Shown here piece after piece: positions 27,366 to 41,095 of a stretch of 64,000 bases of DNA; position 1 is the stretch's first letter; each line of letters begins with the position of its first letter. This DNA comes from Oerskovia paurometabola (lineage in GTDB: Bacteria; Actinomycetota; Actinomycetes; Actinomycetales; Cellulomonadaceae): assembly GCF_016907365.1 (NCBI RefSeq), contig NZ_JAFBBV010000001.1, positions 1,860,001-1,924,000 of the forward strand, given 5' to 3'. The position numbers and the translations under genes are program-made. Below the pieces are notes generated by a model, which searched no databases, had not been told where the DNA came from, and saw only the letters and a list, made by a program, of their open reading frames with translations.

Positions 27366-28217
27366 TCAGGGCTTCTGACAGGTCGGACACCAGAAGATCG
27401 GTCGCTCGAACGGCGCCTCGTTCGCCCGAGCGACAGCGACGGGCGTGCCACATCGGTGGCACGCCCGTCGTGCTCTGCCGTGGACGTGGCGCCGCACGGT
27501 GCCCACGCCCTCCGCGACGCTGCGGAGCATGAGCCCTCGGGTCGTGCGCAGCAGGGCCTCCAGGTCGTGGTCGGAGACGTCGTCCACCGGGGTCCAGGGC
27601 CACATCCCCTGCGCGAACAGCCCCTCGGCCGTGTAGATGGTGCCGAGGCCCGAGACCCCCCTCTGGTCGAGCAGGGCGTCGGCGATCGGCAGCGGCCGGG
27701 CAGCGGCGACCCGCGGCCTGCCGCCGCCCACCGTGACCTGCGCGGGGAACCCGCCCTCGGCCGCCGCCGCACGGAGGCGGTCCAGTGCGAGCCGCACGCC
27801 CGTCGAGGGGGCCGTGAGGAAGTCCTCCGCGAGGATGTCGGGGCCCAGGTGTCCCAGGAGCAGGTGCTCGTCGCGCGTGCGCACGACGTCGAGCATCCCG
27901 AGGCGCTCGCCCACGCACGTCCAGATCTCGTTCCCGAGGACGGCCCGCACGTCGCTTCCCCGAGCGGCCGCAGCGGCCGACCCGGTGCGGGCGATCCGCC
28001 ACTGCCCTTCCATCCGCAGGTGCGTGTGCAGGGTCGTGCCGTCGTCGAGGCGCGTGAGGAGGTGCTTGGCATAGGCCAGCACCTCGGTCACCGTCCTGCC
28101 CGTCAGGTCGGTCCCGCCCGCCTCGGCCCAGCGCAGCTCGGCGCGGTCCAGCACCCGCCCGCTCAGCGCCGCGTCGAGGCGCTGAGCCGTGACCCGGACG
28201 ACGTCGCCCTCAGGCAC
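27366..28217 (-). CDS. nei: Fpg/Nei family DNA glycosylase (endonuclease VIII-like)
   Basis: A 283-residue base-excision repair enzyme. It begins MPEGD, with the catalytic Pro2 and Glu3; Lys and His in LAYAKHLLTRLDDGTTLHTHL fit the family. The helix-two-turns-helix region contains LDQRGVSGLGTIYTAEGLFA, and a C-terminal zinc finger has CHRCGTP ... CPTC. It removes oxidised pyrimidines, cutting DNA by beta/delta elimination. The GTG start is 42 nt downstream of the lhr stop. The lhr-nei pair also occurs in mycobacteria, supporting Nei rather than MutM. Confidence 0.92.
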   Translation of the reverse strand: MPEGDVVRVTAQRLDAALSGRVLDRAELRWAEAGGTDLTGRTVTEVLAYAKHLLTRLDDGTTLHTHLRMEGQWRIARTGSAAAAARGSDVRAVLGNEIWTCVGERLGMLDVVRTRDEHLLLGHLGPDILAEDFLTAPSTGVRLALDRLRAAAAEGGFPAQVTVGGGRPRVAAARPLPIADALLDQRGVSGLGTIYTAEGLFAQGMWPWTPVDDVSDHDLEALLRTTRGLMLRSVAEGVGTVRRHVHGRARRACHRCGTPVAVARANEAPFERPIFWCPTCQKP

Positions 28218-28259
28218 GGAGACCTCCCGTCCCGCGCGTGCGCGCGCCAGCCACGGACC

Positions 28260-33308
<5,049 letters not shown>

Positions 33309-33314
33309 CCCGCC

Positions 33315-33337
33315 ATTGTGGGCGCTGCCACCCACAA
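33315..33337. promoter_or_regulatory. lhr -10 and overlapping inverted repeat
   Basis: CACAAT on the minus strand (33315-33320) is 6 nt from the lhr GTG. It overlaps an inverted repeat TTGTGGG (33316-33322) and CCCACAA (33331-33337) with an 8-nt spacer, a possible operator. Confidence 0.35.
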
Positions 33338-33482
33338 CCGCTCCCTGCCCGGCACGCACGCGGCGCCGACCCCGGGTCGGCCGGGCACGGAGGTCTCGTC
33401 GACCGGTCGACCTCGGGGTCGACGGCGGTGGGCGAGGCACCGTGATGACGGGCGAGGTCCCGGGACGTGGCAGGCTGTCCCC

Positions 33483-33716
33483 GTGCGGTATCGAGAGTTC
33501 TGGCAGCTGGTGGACGAGGTCTTCGGATCGGCCTACGGTCGCGCCCTGACCCGGGACCAGGTGCTCAACGCCCTGGACGACCGGACGGCGGTCCAGGCCC
33601 TCGAGGACGGCGTCGAGCCGCGCTACGTGTGGCACGCGCTGTGCGACGCGTTGGAGGTGCCGGACTCGCAGCGGTGGGGTACCGACAAGAACCGGCAGGC
33701 GCCGCCCGCGCGGTAG
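33483..33716 (+). CDS. DUF3046 family protein
   Basis: A 77-residue protein of the actinobacterial DUF3046 family, typically found near recA. Family features seen: RYREFWQLVDEVFGSAYGR, then TRDQVLNALDDRTAVQALEDG, and VWHALCDALEVPDSQRWG. Function is unknown; the fold is expected to be helical and the protein small and cytoplasmic. The start GTG 33483 lies 6 nt from CAGGCT. The gene end is unusual: its last 8 codons and stop lie in the first copy of a 63-bp tandem repeat, so the C-terminus (NRQAPPAR) was probably acquired with, or seeded, the repeat. Confidence 0.85.
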   Translation: MRYREFWQLVDEVFGSAYGRALTRDQVLNALDDRTAVQALEDGVEPRYVWHALCDALEVPDSQRWGTDKNRQAPPAR

Positions 33717-33849
33717 GTGCGTCGGGCCGTGGTCGGGAGGTGTGCTGCCAGGAACCGGCAGGCGCCGCCCGCGCGGTAGGTGCGTCGGGCCGTGGTCGGG
33801 AGGTGTGCTGCCAGGAACCGGCAGGCGCCGCCCGCGCGGTAGGTGCGTC
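33689..33849 (+). repeat. Tandem repeat, 63-bp unit, about 2.6 copies
   Basis: Copies start at 33689, 33752 and 33815; the first two are full length, the third stops after 35 bp. Each begins GAACCGGCAGGCGCCGCCCG and contains GGTAGGTGCGTC. Unit 1 includes the DUF3046 stop codon, so the gene end is copied twice more downstream. The unit length is a multiple of three. It ends 20 bp before the next gene start. Confidence 0.95.
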
Positions 33850-33868
33850 CGCGCGGCATCATGGCCGC

Positions 33869-36022
33869 ATGAGGCACCGTCTCCCGTTCTCCGTGCACGA
33901 CCTGACGGGGGCTCTCTGGTCGCTCGTGTCGACGACGGCGGGCCTGGCGCTCGCGATCTGGATCGTCCCCGGGGTGCGGATCACCTCGTGGTGGTCGGTG
34001 TTCCTCGCGGCGTTCGTGGTCGGTGTCGGCGACGTGCTCCTGCGACCGCTGTGGCGTGTCGTCGCGGGTCGTGCCGGCGTGCTGGGGGCGCTGGTGTCGG
34101 GGCTGGCCGGTCAGGTGCTCGTGGCGTGGCTCGCCCTGACGTATCTTCCTGGCTTCGAGACCGACGACTGGGGCGCTGTGGTGGCGGTGCTGGTCCTGGC
34201 GGCGTTCTTCATGGCTGTCGGCCGGTGGGCGATCGGTGCGAGCGACAACGAGTACGTGATCGACCACCTGCTCCGGCGCGCGCGCCGTGCACAGCGTGCC
34301 GCGGCGCGTCGAGCACGTCCTAGTGCCGGCGCGACGACCGACGGGCGCGCGTCCGGGCCCACCGACGGCCTGGCGGGCGGGCCGGGTGCACCGCGCGCGG
34401 GACTCCTGGTCGTCCAGCTCGACGGCGTCGCGCGCGAGACGTTCGACCACGCGGTCCAGGCGGGGCTGGCGCCGAACCTCGCACGCTGGCTCGGTTCCGG
34501 CTCCCACGTGCTCGAGTCGTGGTGGGCGCGCGTCCCGTCGACGACGCCGGCGAGCCAGGCAGGCCTGCTGCACGGGACGAGCGAGCACGTGCCGGCGTTC
34601 CGCTGGTGGGACCGCGCGCAGGGGCGTCTGGTCGTGACGAACCGGCCGGCGGACGCGGCCCAGGTCGAGGCGCTCATGAGCGACGGGCGGGGGCTGCTCG
34701 CGGACGGCGGGGTCGCGGTCTCGACCATGTTCTCGGGCGACGCCTCGACGAACCTGCTCGTCATGAGCCGGGCGGGTGCGGGCCTGGGGCCGGGGCAGCT
34801 CTTCGTGCACTTCTTCTCGAGCCCGTTCGTCCTGGTCCGGGCCCTCGTGGCGACGGTGGGGGAGTTCTTCAAGGAGCTCTACCAGGGGTGGCAGCAGGCC
34901 GTGCGCGACGTCGTGCCGCGCGTCTCGCGCCTGGGGGCCTACCCGGTCCTGCGTGCGGTCTCGAACGTCGTCCTGCGTGACCTCAACACCTCGCTCGTCG
35001 CCGAGCAGCTCGTGCGCGGGGCGCCCGTGGTGTTCGTCGACCTCGTCGACTACGACGAGATCGCGCATCACGCGGGGCCGCTTCGCCCCGAGGCGATGCG
35101 GGCGCTCGAGGGGCTCGACCGGGTCGTGGGCCTGTGGGAGCAGGTCGCGCAGGTCGCTCCGCGCCGCTACGAGATCGTCGTGCTGTCCGACCACGGCCAG
35201 TCGCTCGGCGCGACGTTCGAGCAGGTCGTGGGGCGTTCGTTCCTCGACGAGGTGCGCCGCCTCATGGCGGTCGTCCCCGCTCCGGGCGGGCGGCGCCGTC
35301 GGGCGGCCGGGGTGCGGTCGCCCGCCTCGGCGGACTCCGAGGCCTGGGGAGCGGTCAACACCGCGCTCAACGCGCTCGGGCGGGGTGGCGCCGAGGATGC
35401 GAGGGGCGGTCGCGTCATGGTCGGCCCCGACCGCGAGCCCGAGCCTGCGGGGCAGGGCGACCTGCCCGAGGTCGCGGTCGTCGGCTCGGGGAACCTCGGC
35501 CTCGTGTGGTTCCCGCGTTCGCCGGCGCGGCTCGTGGGCGACGAGATCCGGGCGCGCTGGCCCGCGCTCGTGCCGGGTCTGGTCGCGAACCCGGCCGTGG
35601 GGGTCGTCGTCGTGCAGGAGAGCGGTCCCGTGCAGGGCGAGGTGCCCGACGTCGTCGCGTACGGCCCGGCGGGCAGCCACCACCTGGTCACGGGTGAGGT
35701 CCTCGGGCAGGACCCGCTCGCCCGGTACGGGCCGCGGGCCGCGCCCGACCTGCTGCGGGCGGCCTCGCTCGAGCACGCGGGGGACCTGCTGCTGGTCTCG
35801 AGCGTCGACGACGCAGGGCTGGTCCATGCGTTCGAGGGCCTCGTCGGGTCGCACGGCGGCCTGGGTGGTGCCCAGAACGAGGCCATGCTGCTGTACCCCG
35901 CCAGCCTGCGCGTCGCGGATCGCGCGCGGGAGGACGTGGGCGGGATCCGCATGCTCGTGGGTGCCGAGGCCGTGCACGGCGCGCTCGTCGGGTGGCTGCG
36001 GGAGCTGGGGGTCAGGACGTGA
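33869..36022 (+). CDS. Membrane-anchored alkaline-phosphatase-superfamily phosphodiesterase
   Basis: A 717-residue fusion. Residues 1-135 form a membrane module of about four helices (ALWSLVSTTAGLALAIWIVP, WWSVFLAAFVVGVGDVL, VLGALVSGLAGQVLVAWLAL, VVAVLVLAAFFMAVG), resembling the phage-holin/DUF4-type module fused to such hydrolases. A basic Ala/Arg linker is followed by a phosphodiesterase/nucleotide pyrophosphatase domain: LVVQLDGVARETF (metal Asp), STTPASQAGLLHG, DYDEIAHHAGP and LSDHGQSLG with metal His/Asp residues. The domain probably faces outside or the membrane surface; substrate unknown. The ATG is 6 nt from CATCAT. The stop overlaps the next start (GTGA). Confidence 0.87.
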   Translation: MRHRLPFSVHDLTGALWSLVSTTAGLALAIWIVPGVRITSWWSVFLAAFVVGVGDVLLRPLWRVVAGRAGVLGALVSGLAGQVLVAWLALTYLPGFETDDWGAVVAVLVLAAFFMAVGRWAIGASDNEYVIDHLLRRARRAQRAAARRARPSAGATTDGRASGPTDGLAGGPGAPRAGLLVVQLDGVARETFDHAVQAGLAPNLARWLGSGSHVLESWWARVPSTTPASQAGLLHGTSEHVPAFRWWDRAQGRLVVTNRPADAAQVEALMSDGRGLLADGGVAVSTMFSGDASTNLLVMSRAGAGLGPGQLFVHFFSSPFVLVRALVATVGEFFKELYQGWQQAVRDVVPRVSRLGAYPVLRAVSNVVLRDLNTSLVAEQLVRGAPVVFVDLVDYDEIAHHAGPLRPEAMRALEGLDRVVGLWEQVAQVAPRRYEIVVLSDHGQSLGATFEQVVGRSFLDEVRRLMAVVPAPGGRRRRAAGVRSPASADSEAWGAVNTALNALGRGGAEDARGGRVMVGPDREPEPAGQGDLPEVAVVGSGNLGLVWFPRSPARLVGDEIRARWPALVPGLVANPAVGVVVVQESGPVQGEVPDVVAYGPAGSHHLVTGEVLGQDPLARYGPRAAPDLLRAASLEHAGDLLLVSSVDDAGLVHAFEGLVGSHGGLGGAQNEAMLLYPASLRVADRAREDVGGIRMLVGAEAVHGALVGWLRELGVRT

Positions 36023-36900
36023 CGGGGGTCGCGCCCGGGCTGCGGGTCACGTGGCTCGGGCACTCGAGCGTCGTGCTCGACGTCGCGACGCCCGACGGGG
36101 ACGTGCGCATCGTGACCGACCCCCTGCTCCGGCGCCACGCCGGGCTGCTGCGCCGGCGCGGCGTACGACCCGCCGAGGTGTGGCGCGGCGCCGACGCGGT
36201 GCTCCTCTCGCACCTGCACCACGACCACGCGGAGCTCGGCTCGCTGCGCCTCCTGGGCGACGCCCCGATCTTGACGGCGCCCGCGAACGCGCGCTGGCTG
36301 CGTGCGAAGGGGCTCCCCGGCGTGGGCCTCGGCGCGGGTCCAGAGCACGACGAGCGGCCCCTCGTGGGTCCCGTGCCGGGCCGCCCCCGAGGCCCCCTGC
36401 CGGTCGCCGCGGGCGGGGAGCACGGCACGTGGCACGACGTCGGGGCGCACGTCCGCGTCCACCTCACGCCTGCTGTGCACGGGCACCGGCCCATGCCGCA
36501 CCGGCCCAACGCCGCGGTGGGGCACCTGGTGCAGACGGACCGCTGGACCCTGTGGGCCGTGGGCGACACCGAGGCCTACCCGGGCATGGCGCACCTGCCG
36601 GCGCTCGCGGGCGGGCAGGTCGACGTCGCGCTCGTGCCCGTGGCGGGCTGGGGGCCGCGGCTGTCGGGCGGGCACCTGGGGCCGGCCGAGGCCGCGCGCG
36701 TGTGCGCGGCCGTCGGGGTACGTGTCGCGATCCCCGTGCACTGGGGCACCCTGCACACGCCGGGTGGGCAGAACCTGCCGCGCGGCTGGATGGACCACGC
36801 GGGGGCGGCGTTCGCCGCGGCGGTGCACCGGTGGGCTCCCGGGACGCGGGCGGTCGTGCTGCGGCCGGGGGAGTCGTGGGAGGGATCGTGGGAGGGATAG
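36019..36900 (+). CDS. Metallo-beta-lactamase-fold hydrolase, UlaG-like
   Basis: A 293-residue protein coupled to the phosphodiesterase gene by a 4-nt overlap. It starts TWLGHSSVVLD, then the metal motif SHLHHDHAELGS (H-x-H-x-D-H), a downstream HGHRP, GDTEAYPG, and IPVHWGTLH near the end. This order (GH-S near the start, W-G-T at the end) matches UlaG/RomA-like hydrolases acting on phosphodiester or lactone substrates. No signal peptide is present. Pairing with a phosphodiesterase suggests sequential breakdown of a phosphorylated compound, but that is inference. Confidence 0.85.
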   Translation: MTGVAPGLRVTWLGHSSVVLDVATPDGDVRIVTDPLLRRHAGLLRRRGVRPAEVWRGADAVLLSHLHHDHAELGSLRLLGDAPILTAPANARWLRAKGLPGVGLGAGPEHDERPLVGPVPGRPRGPLPVAAGGEHGTWHDVGAHVRVHLTPAVHGHRPMPHRPNAAVGHLVQTDRWTLWAVGDTEAYPGMAHLPALAGGQVDVALVPVAGWGPRLSGGHLGPAEAARVCAAVGVRVAIPVHWGTLHTPGGQNLPRGWMDHAGAAFAAAVHRWAPGTRAVVLRPGESWEGSWEG

Positions 36901-37021
36901 GCGCGGGTCGCGGGGTGGGCGCCCGGGCCTGGTCGTCGGGACGGCGAGGAGGGCGAGGGCAGCGAGGGCAGCGAGAGCGCGGCACGGGCGTCGGCGACAC
37001 GCCGCACCGCGAGGGTTCTCT

Positions 37022-37043
37022 CGAACAGGTGTTCGGGTAGAGT
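37022..37043 (+). promoter_or_regulatory. LexA (SOS) box and -10 of recA
   Basis: CGAACAGGTGTTCG (37022-37035) is a perfect match to the actinobacterial SOS box CGAAC-N4-GTTCG. TAGAGT (37038-37043), a good -10, lies 2 nt downstream, so bound LexA would block RNA polymerase. The mRNA leader to the recA start is about 145 nt. Confidence 0.85.
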
Positions 37044-37194
37044 TGTGCACAGCACGAGCTGACCGTCCGTCGTCCACAGGCAGGACCAGGGGGACGGTGG
37101 GTGTCAGTGGCGGCACGTACCGTCGGGACACGACACAGGCTTCCTGAACACACTCTCGGCACGGTTCCGTGCCCCGCACGCAAAGGTGAGCGAC

Positions 37195-38292
37195 ATGCCC
37201 GCACCCGCAGACCGCGAGAAGGCGCTCGAAGCCGCCCTCGCCCAGATCGACCGCAACTTCGGCAAGGGCTCGGTGATGCGCCTCGGCGAGGAGGGGCGTG
37301 CGCCCGTCGAGGTGATCCCCACCGGGTCGATCGCCCTGGACATCGCGCTCGGCATCGGCGGACTCCCGCGCGGTCGCGTCGTGGAGATCTACGGCCCCGA
37401 GTCCAGCGGCAAGACGACCGTCGCCCTGCACGCCGTCGCGAGCGCGCAGCGAGCCGGTGGTATCGCGGCGTTCATCGACGCCGAGCACGCGCTGGACCCC
37501 GAGTACGCGAAGAAGCTGGGCGTCGACACCGACGCGCTGCTCGTCTCGCAGCCGGACACGGGTGAGCAGGCCCTCGAGATCACGGACATGCTGATCCGCT
37601 CGGGCGCCATCGACATCATCGTCATCGACTCGGTCGCGGCCCTGGTGCCCAAGGCCGAGATCGAGGGGGAGATGGGTGACAGCCACGTCGGGCTCCAGGC
37701 GCGCCTCATGTCGCAGGCGCTGCGCAAGCTCACCGGAGCCCTGAGCCAGTCCGGCACCACCGCGATCTTCATCAACCAGCTCCGCGAGAAGATCGGCGTG
37801 TTCTTCGGCACGCCCGAGACCACGACCGGTGGCAAGGCGCTCAAGTTCTACGCGTCGATCCGCCTCGACATCCGCCGCATCGAGACGCTCAAGGAAGGTA
37901 CCGACGCCGTCGGTAACCGCACGCGCGTCAAGGTCGTCAAGAACAAGATGGCCCCGCCCTTCAAGCAGGCCGAGTTCGACATCCTGTACGGCGTCGGCAT
38001 CTCCCGCGAGGGTGGCCTGATCGACATGGGCGTCGAGCACGGCTTCGTGCGCAAGTCCGGGTCCTGGTTCACCTACGGTGGGGACCAGCTCGGCCAGGGC
38101 AAGGAGAACGCGCGCTCGTTCCTGCGCGACAACCCGGACCTCGCCAACGAGCTCGAGAAGCGCATCAAGGAGAAGCTCGGCGTGGGGGCCAAGGTCGACG
38201 CGCCTGCGGACCCCGCAGCCGCCGACGCACCGGCAGTGCCCGCAGCCCCGGCGGCGGCTCCGGCCGGTAAGGGCAAGAAGGCCGTCCTCTGA
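37195..38292 (+). CDS. recA: Recombinase RecA
   Basis: A 365-residue strand-exchange protein and LexA co-protease. Walker [10 protein letters not shown] is at residues 67-75; Walker [11 protein letters not shown], the L1/L2 loops ([30 protein letters not shown]) and [18 protein letters not shown] are all intact. The C-terminal tail is Ala/Pro-rich, ends in GKGKKAVL, and lacks the long acidic tail of E. coli. ATG 37195 has AAAGG with 8 nt spacing; GTG 37186 is too close to it. There is no intein. An SOS box controls it, and recX follows 23 nt downstream. Confidence 0.97.
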   Translation: MPAPADREKALEAALAQIDRNFGKGSVMRLGEEGRAPVEVIPTGSIALDIALGIGGLPRGRVVEIYGPESSGKTTVALHAVASAQRAGGIAAFIDAEHALDPEYAKKLGVDTDALLVSQPDTGEQALEITDMLIRSGAIDIIVIDSVAALVPKAEIEGEMGDSHVGLQARLMSQALRKLTGALSQSGTTAIFINQLREKIGVFFGTPETTTGGKALKFYASIRLDIRRIETLKEGTDAVGNRTRVKVVKNKMAPPFKQAEFDILYGVGISREGGLIDMGVEHGFVRKSGSWFTYGGDQLGQGKENARSFLRDNPDLANELEKRIKEKLGVGAKVDAPADPAAADAPAVPAAPAAAPAGKGKKAVL

Positions 38293-38315
38293 TCGTCGAC
38301 GACCCGCTGGACCGC

Positions 38316-39263
38316 ATGCCCGAGTGGGCGCGTCCCCTTCCCGGTGAGGAGGGGGACGCGCCCGTCGGTGCTTCCGGCGCAGGGGCTGGGGGACGTGGTG
38401 CGGAGGGGAGCCCGTCGCCTGCGCGCAGTGCACGATCGCGCCGAACGGACGGCGGCCGTCCCGTCGGCGACGAGGGCGCGTCGGCTGCGTCCGGGTCCGG
38501 GGCGAGCCGGCTCGGCGCGGGCGGCTCCTCGCGGTCGCGGGACGGGAACGGCGGGTCGTCGGGGCGTGGTGGGTTCGGGCAGCGCAGCTCGTCCGGCTTC
38601 GGCAGCAGCGGGCTGAGCGGCGGGTTCGGCTCGACGTCCTCGCAACGGAGCACGGGCGGGGGGCGCCGCAAGGACTACTCGGGGGAGCGCAAGGAGCGCA
38701 AGCCACGGCCCACGGTCGGAGACCGCATCGAGTCGGGGGCGCTCGCCGGGGCCGAGCTCACCGAGCACGCGCGCGAGGCGATCCTGCGGACGCTGACCGC
38801 AGCCCCCAAGAGCAGGCGCCAGCTCATGGACGCCATGACCCGCAAGGGCTACCCGCCCGAGGTCCTCGAACCGATCCTCGAACGCTTCGAGGAGGTCGGC
38901 CTCGTCGACGACGCCGAGTACGCCGGGATGATCGTCCGTACCCGGCACAACGAGCGTGGGCTCTCACGCCGCGCCATCGCCCAGGAGCTGCGGCGCAAGG
39001 GCATCGACGACGACACCGCGACCGGCGCCCTCGACCAGGTCGACGAGGACGACGAGGCCGACGCCGCCCGCGACCTGGTGCGCCGGCGTCTCGCTCGCAC
39101 GACCGGGCTCGACCGCGACGTCCGCACCCGACGTATCGTCGGGATGCTCGCCCGGAAGGGGTACAGCCCTTCGCTCGCGCTCGGTCTGATCCGTGAGGAG
39201 CTGGCCCGCGAGGGAGAGTCGTCGGACGAGGACGAGCCCTTCGGCGGGTTCGACGACCTCTGA
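38316..39263 (+). CDS. recX: Regulatory protein RecX with long N-terminal extension
   Basis: A 315-residue RecA modulator; the family norm is about 160-200. The RecX three-helix repeats lie at about residues 150-300 (AREAILRTLTAAPKSRRQLM, LVDDAEYAGMIVRTRHNERG, IAQELRRKGIDDDTA, ARKGYSPSLALGLI). The first 130 residues are low complexity, dominated by Gly, Ser and Arg (SSSGFGSSGLSGGFGSTSSQ), with no predicted fold, and they may be a flexible tether. ATG 38316 is 24 nt past the recA stop. No later start with a good ribosome site is evident. RecX binds the RecA filament and limits its activity. Confidence 0.92.
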   Translation: MPEWARPLPGEEGDAPVGASGAGAGGRGAEGSPSPARSARSRRTDGGRPVGDEGASAASGSGASRLGAGGSSRSRDGNGGSSGRGGFGQRSSSGFGSSGLSGGFGSTSSQRSTGGGRRKDYSGERKERKPRPTVGDRIESGALAGAELTEHAREAILRTLTAAPKSRRQLMDAMTRKGYPPEVLEPILERFEEVGLVDDAEYAGMIVRTRHNERGLSRRAIAQELRRKGIDDDTATGALDQVDEDDEADAARDLVRRRLARTTGLDRDVRTRRIVGMLARKGYSPSLALGLIREELAREGESSDEDEPFGGFDDL

Positions 39264-39321
39264 GGGTGAGCGCCGTCGTCGGGCCGCTTCCCTGAGCGCT
39301 GGGACCGAGCACACGCCCTGA

Positions 39322-39370
39322 CGCGAGCCAGCCGTCCCGGCCCGTGGTGGGCCGCGACGGCTGGCTCGCG
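39322..39370. terminator. Bidirectional terminator between recX and gluD
   Basis: 15-bp outer stem (CGCGAGCCAGCCGTC with its complement) enclosing an inner CGGCCC-GTGGT-GGGCCG hairpin. The two genes are convergent. Confidence 0.8.
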
Positions 39371-39389
39371 TTCGCGCCGGGGCGGGCGC

Positions 39390-40298
39390 CTACTTCGGTG
39401 CAGACGGGACGACGGGAGCCGTGCCCACCGGGGCCGCACCGCGCGCCCCGACCGCGAGGCCAGGGGTCGCCGCCCGGACGGGCCCTGCGGTACGCCCCTT
39501 GAGGCGACGCGCGAGGATCTCGGCGACCTTCGACAGGACGTAGTTGATCGTGATGAACAGGATCGCCGCGACGAGCAGCGACTGGAGGATGTTGCCGTAG
39601 GCCGATCCCAGCCGGCGCGACTCCTGGAGCAGCTCGGTGTACGTGATGATGTAGCCCAGCGCGGTGTCCTTGAGGACCACGACGAGCTGGGAGACGAGCG
39701 CCGGGAGCATCGCGATCAGCGCCTGCGGCACCTCGACCGACCGGAGCGACTGGCCCCGCGTGAGGCCGACCGCGAGAGCCGCCTCGCGCTGGCCCGTGGG
39801 CAGCCCGTACACGCCCGAGCGGACCAGCTCCGCGACCACCGAGCCGTTGTAGAGGATCAGGGCGATCACGACAGCCCAGAAGGGGGCGTCGGGCACCGTG
39901 AGCTGGGCCAGGAAGAGCCAGAAGAAGATCATCATGAGCAGCACCGGGACGGCGCGGAAGAACTCGACGACCAGCCCCGCGAGCCATCGGACGAGCCGGA
40001 CCGACGAGAGCCGCCCGATGCCGAACAGCAGGCCGAAGACGATCGCCCCCACGATCGCCACGCCCGCGGCGCGCAGGGTGTCGACGAGGCCCGGGAGATA
40101 GAAGTTCTCCCACGCGTCGGCCGTGAAGATCGGCTGCCACTTCTCGGCGGTCAGCTGTCCCTCACGACCCAGCAGGACCAGGGCGTAGGCCGCGATCCCC
40201 GCGACCACGACCGCGCCGACCACGTTGCCGACCACGATGGTCCGGCGCCCCCGGGGGCCCGGGGCGTCGAACAGGACCGTCTGCTGCTGCGCGCTCAT
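39390..40298 (-). CDS. gluD: Glutamate ABC transporter permease GluD
   Basis: A 302-residue inner-membrane subunit. After an N-terminal cytoplasmic stretch come about five to six helices (VGNVVGAVVVAGIAAYALVL and so on), the EAA loop GQREAALAVGLTRGQSLR, and FFRAVPVLLMMIFFWLFLA. A Pro/Ala-rich tail of about 40 residues ends it (PGLAVGARGAAPVGTAPV). The ATG at 40298 overlaps the gluC stop by 4 nt (ATGA), so the permease pair is coupled. The long upstream frame through gluC is not coding in this frame. With GluC it forms the heterodimeric channel. Confidence 0.92.
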   Translation of the reverse strand: MSAQQQTVLFDAPGPRGRRTIVVGNVVGAVVVAGIAAYALVLLGREGQLTAEKWQPIFTADAWENFYLPGLVDTLRAAGVAIVGAIVFGLLFGIGRLSSVRLVRWLAGLVVEFFRAVPVLLMMIFFWLFLAQLTVPDAPFWAVVIALILYNGSVVAELVRSGVYGLPTGQREAALAVGLTRGQSLRSVEVPQALIAMLPALVSQLVVVLKDTALGYIITYTELLQESRRLGSAYGNILQSLLVAAILFITINYVLSKVAEILARRLKGRTAGPVRAATPGLAVGARGAAPVGTAPVVPSAPK

Positions 40299-40984
40299 CG
40301 CTTCACCGCCAGGCGGCGGGACAGTGCCGTCGTCGCGAGGCCCACCGGGATCACGAGGATCACGTAGCCGATCGCGAACGTCAGGAAGATCGCGATGATG
40401 ACGTCGGAGTCGAACTCGATCATGGTCTTCATGAGGCTGGAGGTCTCCGTCGCGACACCGGCCGCGGCGGCCACGGTCGAGTTCTTGATGAGGGCGATGA
40501 GCACGTTGCCGAGCGGGGCGACCGACCCGCGGAACGCCTGCGGCAGGATGACGATCCGCGCGGCGGGCAGGAACGACAGGCCGATCGCGCGCGCCGCCTC
40601 GGCCTGACCGATCGGCACGGTGTTCACGCCCGAGCGGATCGCCTCGCACACGAACGCCGCGTGGTAAACCGCCAGGCCGAGCACGGCGAAGCGGAAGAAG
40701 TTCGACGGGAAGTCGTCGGCGAGCTGGATCTTGAGCTGACCCCAGACCCCGAGGGTCAGGAAGACCATGATGATCGTCAGCGGGGTGTTGCGGAACAGCG
40801 TGACGTACGTGGCGCCTGCCCACTGCAGGCTCGGGATCGGGGAGATCCGCATGAGCGCGAGCACCGTGCCGATGACGAGCGCGAGGATCGCCGCCCAGAA
40901 CGTGAGCTGGATGTTGACCCAGAACGCGCCCAGCACGTCGTAGGACTCGAAGAGTCGCAGGAACTGAGAGAGGTAGTCACCCAC
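40295..40984 (-). CDS. gluC: Glutamate ABC transporter permease GluC
   Basis: A 229-residue permease of the HisM/GlnP polar amino acid class, with about five helices (TFWAAILALVIGTVLALMRI; FAVLGLAVYHAAFVCEAIRS) and the EAA motif GQAEAARAIGLSFLPAARIV. It pairs with GluD. The GTG start is 111 nt downstream of gluB and has AAGGG upstream. Order gluA-gluB-gluC-gluD on the minus strand equals the corynebacterial gluABCD operon. Confidence 0.92.
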   Translation of the reverse strand: MGDYLSQFLRLFESYDVLGAFWVNIQLTFWAAILALVIGTVLALMRISPIPSLQWAGATYVTLFRNTPLTIIMVFLTLGVWGQLKIQLADDFPSNFFRFAVLGLAVYHAAFVCEAIRSGVNTVPIGQAEAARAIGLSFLPAARIVILPQAFRGSVAPLGNVLIALIKNSTVAAAAGVATETSSLMKTMIEFDSDVIIAIFLTFAIGYVILVIPVGLATTALSRRLAVKR

Positions 40985-41095
40985 TACGGGTCACCCTTCG
41001 CGAGGTGCGGCGCGTGCGCCGCACGGGACCGGACAGGGACGGGTGCCGGGCCGGGCCCGCGCCAGTGGCGCGGACCCGGCCCGGCAGCGGACCTG

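Noticed and set aside
33689..33849. Repeats that might be a CRISPR array
   Set aside because: The 63-bp units are contiguous, with no spacers, and overlap a gene end. They are simple tandem repeats. The same holds for the 17-bp units at 53588-53678. No cas gene is present.
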